Assembly: GCA_013152165.1 (NCBI GenBank)
Contig: JAADGY010000006.1
Coordinates: 1-7,412, forward strand
Direction of reading: 5' to 3'
Origin: a bacterium
GTDB taxonomy: Bacteria; Patescibacteriota; Microgenomatia; JAADGY01
Length of the DNA: 7,412 nt
Shown: one piece after another, positions 1 to 4,952 of the stretch
How the letters are laid out: each line of letters opens with the position of its first letter
How positions within the stretch are numbered: the stretch's first letter is position 1
Notes under the pieces: generated by a model
Seen by the model: the letters and a program-made list of their open reading frames with translations, nothing else
The model's database searches: none
What the model was told of the DNA's origin: nothing
Made by a program: the position numbers and the translations under genes

Positions 1-473
1 GAGTAAAAACAGCTAGTTTAGAAGCAGGGGTTGGCTATAGGGTCAAGATTGGTTCGGGAATGGTGGTTTTGGCTGGATTTGGTAGAAACGACCAGGAGGG
101 GGAGATAGATGTGGCTGGGGCGGTTAAAAAGGTAGTGAAGATGAGGATTTTTGATGATGGTTTGGGCAAGATGAATTTGTCGGTGGAGGATGTGGGCGGC
201 CAGATTCTTTTGATTTCCCAGTTTACCCTGTTTGCTGAAACGGAAAAAGGCAATCGGCCGTATTTTGGCCGAGCTTTAGAGCCGGAGCTGGCTAAGGAAA
301 AGTTTAATAGTTTGGTTGACGCTTTTAAGGCGGCTTTACCGGGAAGAGTGGAAAGCGGCTTGTTCGGAGCTTATATGCAGATAAAAACGGTGCTTGACGG
401 CCCGGTGACGATAATACTTGATTATTCGGTTAAGTCAGGCGGCAAAAAGGGCAAAAAGGTAAAAAAAGGCTGA
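1..473 (+). CDS. dtd: D-aminoacyl-tRNA deacylase, 5' end cut by window edge
   Basis: Dtd hydrolyses D-amino acids (and mischarged Gly) from tRNA in the cytoplasm as a homodimer. The frame is open to the left edge. Complete codons begin at base 3 and read VKTASLEAG, matching the family start (MRAVIQRVKEASV), so only about 7 residues are missing. The ATG at 60 is internal, not the start. Visible hallmarks are GKMNLSVEDVGG, the catalytic-pocket motif SQFTL (216-230), GAYMQ, and the Gly-cisPro motif in DGPVT (Gly-Pro at 399-404) that rejects L-aminoacyl substrates. The usual NDGPVT reads LDGPVT here. A family-atypical lysine-rich tail (GGKKGKKVKKG) follows the core. That tail lies in the 52 bp where this gene runs head-on into the 3' end of the minus-strand gene. 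The gene is not part of the mur operon. Family assignment is firm. Confidence 0.95.
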   Translation, partial: VKTASLEAGVGYRVKIGSGMVVLAGFGRNDQEGEIDVAGAVKKVVKMRIFDDGLGKMNLSVEDVGGQILLISQFTLFAETEKGNRPYFGRALEPELAKEKFNSLVDAFKAALPGRVESGLFGAYMQIKTVLDGPVTIILDYSVKSGGKKGKKVKKG

Positions 474-1195
474 GCCTTTGGCAGGATAGCCGGTAAGGAA
501 TAGTCTTTTTTGTAGCGGCGGTAGAGTTGCCTTGTTATTATTTGATTGGTGTTTAGATAATCGGGATAATTTTGGATAAACTGCCCTACCCTTTTAAGGT
601 AACCCAGGAGACGGTTTGGCGGAGCCAGGCTTATTGATTGGTTTTTAAGATAGAGGCTGATTTGCTCTTTTAAGTTAAAGCGCTTGGTGGTGATTAAGAC
701 AGGGTATTTAATTGGGTGGAAGAGCGTTTGAGCGAATGAGACAGGCTTGATTTTTGGCGGTTTGAAGTAAAGATTAATATTTGGGCCAAGCTGGAAGACG
801 GTTAAATGAGCAAAACTGCCTAAATTTTTGGTTTGGTATTTGGAACCTAGGGCCAAACTGATATCCTCGATAAGAAAGGGTTTGTGAGCCAGGATTTTAT
901 CAAGATTGGCCGGATTGCCGGCTAGATGATCGATGATGAGGCTGGATGGGGGGCTATCGATCAGATCGGGGTCCAGGTTAAAACCGGCGTCGATTGGCAA
1001 GGTTTTGATATTGGGCAGGAAATATCTTGGCCGGCAGAGCCAAGAAGCGTAGATAGGTTGTGGAGCAACGTGGTCAATAAGCTTTAGAAGGTCAGACCAG
1101 CTGGGCAGAAACCAGCCGAATTTGTGGTTGATGAAATCAAGAAAAAAGCGAAGGTGGCCGGCGGTTTCGGTGGCTGATGGGCTGGGATTAGTCAT
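422..1195 (-). CDS. DegT/DnrJ/EryC1-like protein lacking the PLP lysine
   Basis: This 257-residue protein resembles the large-domain core of the DegT/DnrJ/EryC1/StrS sugar aminotransferases. Residues 66-100 follow the family pattern of a strand, then IDAGFNLDPDLID, then LIIDHLAGNPANLDKI. LIEDISLALGSKY (108-120) matches the signature fliEDaAqAlGakY and keeps the Asp (D111) that binds the PLP ring nitrogen. NLGSFAHLTVF (124-134) matches kkvGsfGdisvF. The next segment should be SFyPTKNL with the Schiff-base lysine, but reads QLGPNINL, placing Ile140 at the Lys position. The family Gln (EDaAQ) is Leu114. Length is about 100 residues below normal, with short N- and C-terminal parts. The start overlaps the murA stop by 8 bases (ATGACTAA), suggesting translational coupling. 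It is probably not a PLP transaminase. A structural or regulatory pseudoenzyme, or a decaying gene, are alternatives. Homology is moderately sure; function is unknown. Confidence 0.65.
   Translation of the reverse strand: MTNPSPSATETAGHLRFFLDFINHKFGWFLPSWSDLLKLIDHVAPQPIYASWLCRPRYFLPNIKTLPIDAGFNLDPDLIDSPPSSLIIDHLAGNPANLDKILAHKPFLIEDISLALGSKYQTKNLGSFAHLTVFQLGPNINLYFKPPKIKPVSFAQTLFHPIKYPVLITTKRFNLKEQISLYLKNQSISLAPPNRLLGYLKRVGQFIQNYPDYLNTNQIITRQLYRRYKKDYSLPAILPKAQPFFTFLPFLPPDLTE
461..479 (-). terminator. Possible intrinsic terminator of the mur operon, inside the last coding region
   Basis: On the minus strand a perfect 6 bp stem (AAAGGC, loop TCA, GCCTTT) runs straight into a 7-T tract. That is the layout of a Rho-independent terminator. 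It lies about 40 bases before the stop codon of the DegT-like gene. On the plus strand the loop is exactly the TGA stop of dtd, but only three Ts follow, so it looks one-directional. The stem is short and only half G/C, and the T run also encodes Phe-Phe, so coincidence is possible. Confidence 0.35.
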
Positions 1196-2486
1196 CGATT
1201 GATTTAATCTTGACGCCGAGTTTTTGTAAGCGGGGCACCAGGTTGGCGTAACCGCGCTCTATTAAGTGGGCTTGATGGATGGTTGATTTGCCTTTGGCGA
1301 TGATGGCGGCCATGACTAAGGCCATGCCGGCCCGGATGTCGGGCGATTCAAGTTCTTTGGCGAAAAGTTTGGTGGGGCCGAAGATAACGACTCGGTGCGG
1401 GTCGGAAACGGTGATTTTGGCGCCCATACGGATAAGTTTGTCGACGAAGAACATGCGGCCTTCATACATCCAGTCATGGCAGAGGGTCATGCCTTGGGCT
1501 TGGGTGGCGGCGACGATTAAGGGACTCATCAAGTCGGTTGGAAAACCGGGCCAGATGTTGGTTTCTATTTTTTCGACTGATTTTAGGCGGGATGGGAAGG
1601 TATCCAAAGAAGTGGTTTGGTGCGGCCAGGTGTGGTTATCAAGGCTGATTAAATAGCGGGAATGAATGCCCATTAGCTCTAGTTTGGATAAGATAGGTTC
1701 CATATCGGCTGGGATGACGTTTTTGATGGTGATGGGACTGTTGGTGCAGGCGGATAAAAGGATGAAGGTGCCGGCTTCGATGTGATCGGGCAGGATGGTG
1801 TGCTTGATAGCTTGCGGTGCGACCATGCCCTGGATCATAAGCTGGTTCATGCCGATGTTTTGAATGTTAACCCCCATTTGATTAAGGAATTGGGCGAAGG
1901 AGCGGACATGCGGTTCGGTGGCGGCGTTTAACAGAAGAAAACTGCTGTTGGGGGAAAGGGCGACGGCTAGCAGGAAGTTTTCAGTGGCGGTAACCGAGGC
2001 CTCTTTTAAAAAGACACGGCCGGAAGTGTAGGTTTTTGGTTTTTTAAATGAATAAAAGCCGTTTTCCCAACAGACATTAACCCCGATTTTGTTAAAAGCG
2101 TCGATGTGAGTGTCGATTGGCCGACGGCCGATGATGTCGCCCCCCGGGAAGCTGATTTTGGCTTGGCCGGCTCGGGCTAATAAGGGGCCGACTAAGAGGA
2201 TAGAAGCCCTGAGTTTGGAAACAAGCTGGGGATCGGGGTTGGTTTTGGTGATTTTAGGGGTTGAGATCTCTATGGTGGAGTTGTTCAGCCATCGGTATTG
2301 AGAGCCCAGATCGGTTAACAGGTTTAACATTATGTTGACATCGCGGATTTTGGGAATGTTTGAGATAGTAAGGGGCTTATCGGATAGTAAAGAGGCGGCT
2401 AGAACCGGCAGGACTTCATTTTTATTGCCGTAGATTGTTAGGCTGCCTTTTAAGTGGGTGGGGCCTTCAATAAGATAAGTTGTCAT
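1188..2486 (-). CDS. murA: UDP-N-acetylglucosamine 1-carboxyvinyltransferase (Cys-to-Asp type)
   Basis: MurA transfers enolpyruvate from PEP to UDP-GlcNAc, the committed first step of peptidoglycan synthesis, in the cytoplasm. The 432 residues align along the whole length with E. coli MurA and show the two EPSP-synthase-like lobes. Key residues are present: K22-N23 (GNKNEVLP), R93 (RAS), R122 (GRRP), D318 (FPTD, equivalent of the catalytic D305), R385 (DIRA) and R411 (ERGY). The active-site loop reads PGGDIIGRRP, so the E. coli Cys115 position is Asp117 (codon GAC at 2136-2138). This is the natural fosfomycin-insensitive form known from mycobacteria and chlamydiae. The start overlaps the murB stop by four bases (ATGA) and the stop lies inside the start of the next gene. 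No Shine-Dalgarno is visible before the ATG, consistent with coupled translation. Assignment is firm. Confidence 0.97.
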   Translation of the reverse strand: MTTYLIEGPTHLKGSLTIYGNKNEVLPVLAASLLSDKPLTISNIPKIRDVNIMLNLLTDLGSQYRWLNNSTIEISTPKITKTNPDPQLVSKLRASILLVGPLLARAGQAKISFPGGDIIGRRPIDTHIDAFNKIGVNVCWENGFYSFKKPKTYTSGRVFLKEASVTATENFLLAVALSPNSSFLLLNAATEPHVRSFAQFLNQMGVNIQNIGMNQLMIQGMVAPQAIKHTILPDHIEAGTFILLSACTNSPITIKNVIPADMEPILSKLELMGIHSRYLISLDNHTWPHQTTSLDTFPSRLKSVEKIETNIWPGFPTDLMSPLIVAATQAQGMTLCHDWMYEGRMFFVDKLIRMGAKITVSDPHRVVIFGPTKLFAKELESPDIRAGMALVMAAIIAKGKSTIHQAHLIERGYANLVPRLQKLGVKIKSIDD

Positions 2487-3490
2487 AATGTTTGGTTTTT
2501 TGTAAAACCTAATAATTTAATCTCTTCCTTTAAGTTTACATCGTATTTGTCTTTTATGGTTTTTTTAACAAGTTTAATGAGCTTGTTAAAGTCTGAGGCG
2601 GTGGCCTGGCCGGTGTGGACAAAGAAGTTGGCGTGGCGGCGGCTGACGGAAGCGCCGCCGACGGAGACGCCTTTGAGGCCGGCTTGGTCGATTAGATAAC
2701 CGGCTGAAGGCGTGGGCAGTTTGAGTTTTTGCTGTTGGAGTGCGGATAGGTTTTGAAAAACGCAGCCGCTGGAAAAAACGCCGTGCGGCTGAGTTTTTCG
2801 CCGGTATAAGATGGATTGTTGAACCAGGTCAGAGATAACGGCTGGAGTGGTTGTTTGAGTTAAAACTAGATCAGCTGAAAGGATAAGAAAGTGATTGGTT
2901 TGAAAGATAGATGAATCGTATCCGAATTTAATCTGCTGGCGGGTGAATGATCGAATCTGGCCTGAGGGTGAAACGGCTTGGACGGTTTTTATAAAAGAGC
3001 CGATGAATTTATTGTTAAAGTGGGCGTTGTTCCAAACGGCTCCGCCAAGTGAACCGGGAATATTGATAAAGTCAATAAGATCGATGTAGTTTTTTTTAAG
3101 AGTTTGCTGGACTAGATAAGTTAAAGGAATGCCGCTGTCGGCCTTCAGTTGCAGGTGCGAGGGGGCAGAGTTAAAGTCAATCGAGGCGGTTTGGTTAACA
3201 ATAACGATGCCGCGGATGCCTTGGTCAGAGATCAAAACATTGGTGCCGCCGCCTAAGATGACGACCGGCAGGTTGATTTGGTGGGCAAGCAGCCAGGAAT
3301 CAATAAATTGTTTTGAGGTTGAGGGTTTGACAAGGATGTCAGCCGGCCCGCCCAGTTTTAAACTGGTATGACTGGATAAAGGCTGGTTGTATAAAAGATT
3401 GATTTTGGGGTGGCGCTTGGTAAGCTGGGTTTTGTAGCGGTCAAGCAATAAAGTTATTTCACGGTTGTTTTGTGAAAAGTTGGCTTTCAT
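2483..3490 (-). CDS. murB: UDP-N-acetylenolpyruvoylglucosamine reductase
   Basis: MurB is an FAD enzyme that uses NADPH to reduce the MurA product to UDP-MurNAc. The 335-residue protein shows the family motifs in order: SSHTSLKLGGPAD (39-51), the FAD loop LGGGTNVLISD (79-89), IPGSLGGAVWNNA (144-156), FGYDSSIF (189-196), YRRKTQPHGVFSSGCVFQN (229-247), and the C-terminal catalytic Glu (E323) in LKEEIKLLG. It lacks the E. coli-type extra segment, so it looks like a type II MurB. Two core positions differ from the E. coli enzyme. The substrate-binding Arg of YRxSxF is Asp192, and the proton-donating Ser of GSxF is Cys243. The start follows murC after a 31-base spacer, the only gap in the operon, with no clear ribosome binding site (AAAACCTCT precedes ATG). 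Its stop overlaps the murA start. Family assignment is firm. Confidence 0.95.
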   Translation of the reverse strand: MKANFSQNNREITLLLDRYKTQLTKRHPKINLLYNQPLSSHTSLKLGGPADILVKPSTSKQFIDSWLLAHQINLPVVILGGGTNVLISDQGIRGIVIVNQTASIDFNSAPSHLQLKADSGIPLTYLVQQTLKKNYIDLIDFINIPGSLGGAVWNNAHFNNKFIGSFIKTVQAVSPSGQIRSFTRQQIKFGYDSSIFQTNHFLILSADLVLTQTTTPAVISDLVQQSILYRRKTQPHGVFSSGCVFQNLSALQQQKLKLPTPSAGYLIDQAGLKGVSVGGASVSRRHANFFVHTGQATASDFNKLIKLVKKTIKDKYDVNLKEEIKLLGFTKNQTL

Positions 3491-3521
3491 AGAGGTTTTA
3501 ACTTGTTTTTTAATTGTAACA

Positions 3522-4952
3522 TTATTTTGTTTGAAGTTTTAGCTGGTTGGTCCATTTGTAGACATCGCCGGCGCCCATGGTAATAAGGATGTCGGGTTGA
3601 AGTTTGGTGGTTAAGCTGGCAAGTTGGGCCGGCGAGTTAAGTTTGAAAACGGTGCCGGGTTTAAGATGGGAAGTTTTTTGGTAAAGCAGATGTTGATAGT
3701 CAACTGAGCTGTTTTTTTCACGCGCTGATGTGAAAATGGGGGTGATAAAGACAAGATCAGCGGCGGTCAAGGCTTGGCTAAAGTCATCAAGCAAGGCTTG
3801 AGTGCGTGATATGGTGTGTGATTGGAAAACGACGGCGATGGTTTTTTTGGGGAACCATTGCCGGGCGGCGGTTAGGCTGGTTTTGACTTCTTGAGGATGA
3901 TGGGCGTAGTCATCATAGATTAGAGTGTGATTGTGCCGGCCCAGGTACTGAAACCGCCGCTGGACGTACTCAAATGACAGCAGGTGCTTTAGGATTTGGG
4001 GCTTGGCGATGTTATTAAGATCGGCGGCGATAAAGGCGGCGGCGGCGTTTAGGAGGCTGTGTCGGCCGGGGAGCTTTATGCGCAAGTTGCAGCTTTGTTT
4101 ATGGTTGGTCAGGACGGCTGATGAGAAGGGGTGTTTGAAGACGGGGTTTGTTATCTGCCAATTAGCTTGAGGAGAAAAACCGTAAGTAAGGATGTTTTTG
4201 AAGCCTTGTTTTTTAAGGTTATTAACGACTGTTTGATTGTTGGGATTGTCAATAAAAGAAATTAAGTGTCCGCCTTGGGCCAAGGTCTTGTGGGCGAAAT
4301 CGGTGAAGGTAGTTAGAGTGTGGTTTATATCAGTGTAGATATCAGGATGGTCGTATTCAATGTTGGTTAAGATTAAATATCGGGGGCTTTGCCAGCTAAA
4401 GCGAGGTTTGTGGTCGGTTTGGGGGCAGGTGGCGTACTCATCGGCTTCGGCGATAAAATGTTTCCCCCCACCCCACCGCCCCGGCCAGGTTAAAGGTTGG
4501 ATTGAGCCGGCCCCGATTAGGTAGGATGGGTCAAGCCCAGCTTGGCTAAAGATATGGCTTATAAGGGATGTGATGGTGGTTTTGCCGCCGACGCCGGCGA
4601 TCGAGATGCCGGTAGGCTTTAGAGACATAAGCCAGCCAAGAGCCTGGGCGTGGGTTATGGCCGGGATGTTTTGTTTTTTGGCCATTTGAAATTGGGGGTT
4701 TTTAGTGCCCTGATGGGCGCCGGTGGTAATAACAATGTCGGGATTTTCCTGTTTGACGATGTCGGGGTCAAATGAGGTGTGAATAGGGAAGGCCCGCCGG
4801 CGTAGAAGAGGTTGGGTAACGAAAGATTCTGATGTGTCGCTGCCGACTACGGTGAGGTTTAGGTCAGAGAGAATGTAAGCTAGAGAAGCCATGCCGACGC
4901 CTTTGATGCCGATCAGAAACGCTGTTTTAAGTTGGGCTAAATCAAGCTTCAT
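3522..4952 (-). CDS. murC: UDP-N-acetylmuramate--L-alanine ligase (MurC; middle part Mpl-like)
   Basis: MurC is a cytoplasmic ATP-dependent ligase that joins L-Ala to UDP-MurNAc. The 476 residues hold all three Mur-ligase domains. They are an N-terminal Rossmann UDP-binding domain (FLIGIKGVGMASLA, 12-25), a central ATPase with P-loop GVGGKTTI (120-127), Mg-binding EADEY (169-173) and TNIEYDHPD (196-204), and a C-terminal domain with YDDYAHHPQEV. VFQSHTISRTQALLDDF and ITPIFTSARE are typical MurC C-terminal elements. MGAGDVYKW near the end also fits MurC. The centre (EADEY, then KPRF and LTNIEYDHPDIY) resembles the recycling ligase Mpl. The family P-loop GTHGKTTT is altered, with Thr-His replaced by Val121-Gly122. 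The start overlaps the upstream stop by four bases (ATGA). The MurC role is preferred because the cluster holds MurA and MurB and no other MurC candidate. Confidence 0.88.
   Translation of the reverse strand: MKLDLAQLKTAFLIGIKGVGMASLAYILSDLNLTVVGSDTSESFVTQPLLRRRAFPIHTSFDPDIVKQENPDIVITTGAHQGTKNPQFQMAKKQNIPAITHAQALGWLMSLKPTGISIAGVGGKTTITSLISHIFSQAGLDPSYLIGAGSIQPLTWPGRWGGGKHFIAEADEYATCPQTDHKPRFSWQSPRYLILTNIEYDHPDIYTDINHTLTTFTDFAHKTLAQGGHLISFIDNPNNQTVVNNLKKQGFKNILTYGFSPQANWQITNPVFKHPFSSAVLTNHKQSCNLRIKLPGRHSLLNAAAAFIAADLNNIAKPQILKHLLSFEYVQRRFQYLGRHNHTLIYDDYAHHPQEVKTSLTAARQWFPKKTIAVVFQSHTISRTQALLDDFSQALTAADLVFITPIFTSAREKNSSVDYQHLLYQKTSHLKPGTVFKLNSPAQLASLTTKLQPDILITMGAGDVYKWTNQLKLQTK

Noticed and set aside
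60..473. Reading dtd as a complete gene starting at the ATG at 60
   Set aside because: The frame stays open to the left edge and the upstream codons match the conserved Dtd N-terminus, so the true start lies outside the window.
1279..1656. Plus-strand open frame of 125 codons within murA
   Set aside because: It lies antisense to conserved, firmly identified murA and its product has no recognisable features. The same applies to the plus-strand frames at 2110-2301, 2454-2699, 3129-3371, 5811-6152, 6161-6439 and 6716-7006, and to the minus frame at 35-253 opposite dtd.
3522..4952. Calling this gene mpl
   Set aside because: The C-terminal motifs (DDYAHHPQEV, VFQSHTISRT, FTSARE, MGAGD) are MurC-like and the operon otherwise lacks MurC. 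Mpl resemblance is limited to the central part.
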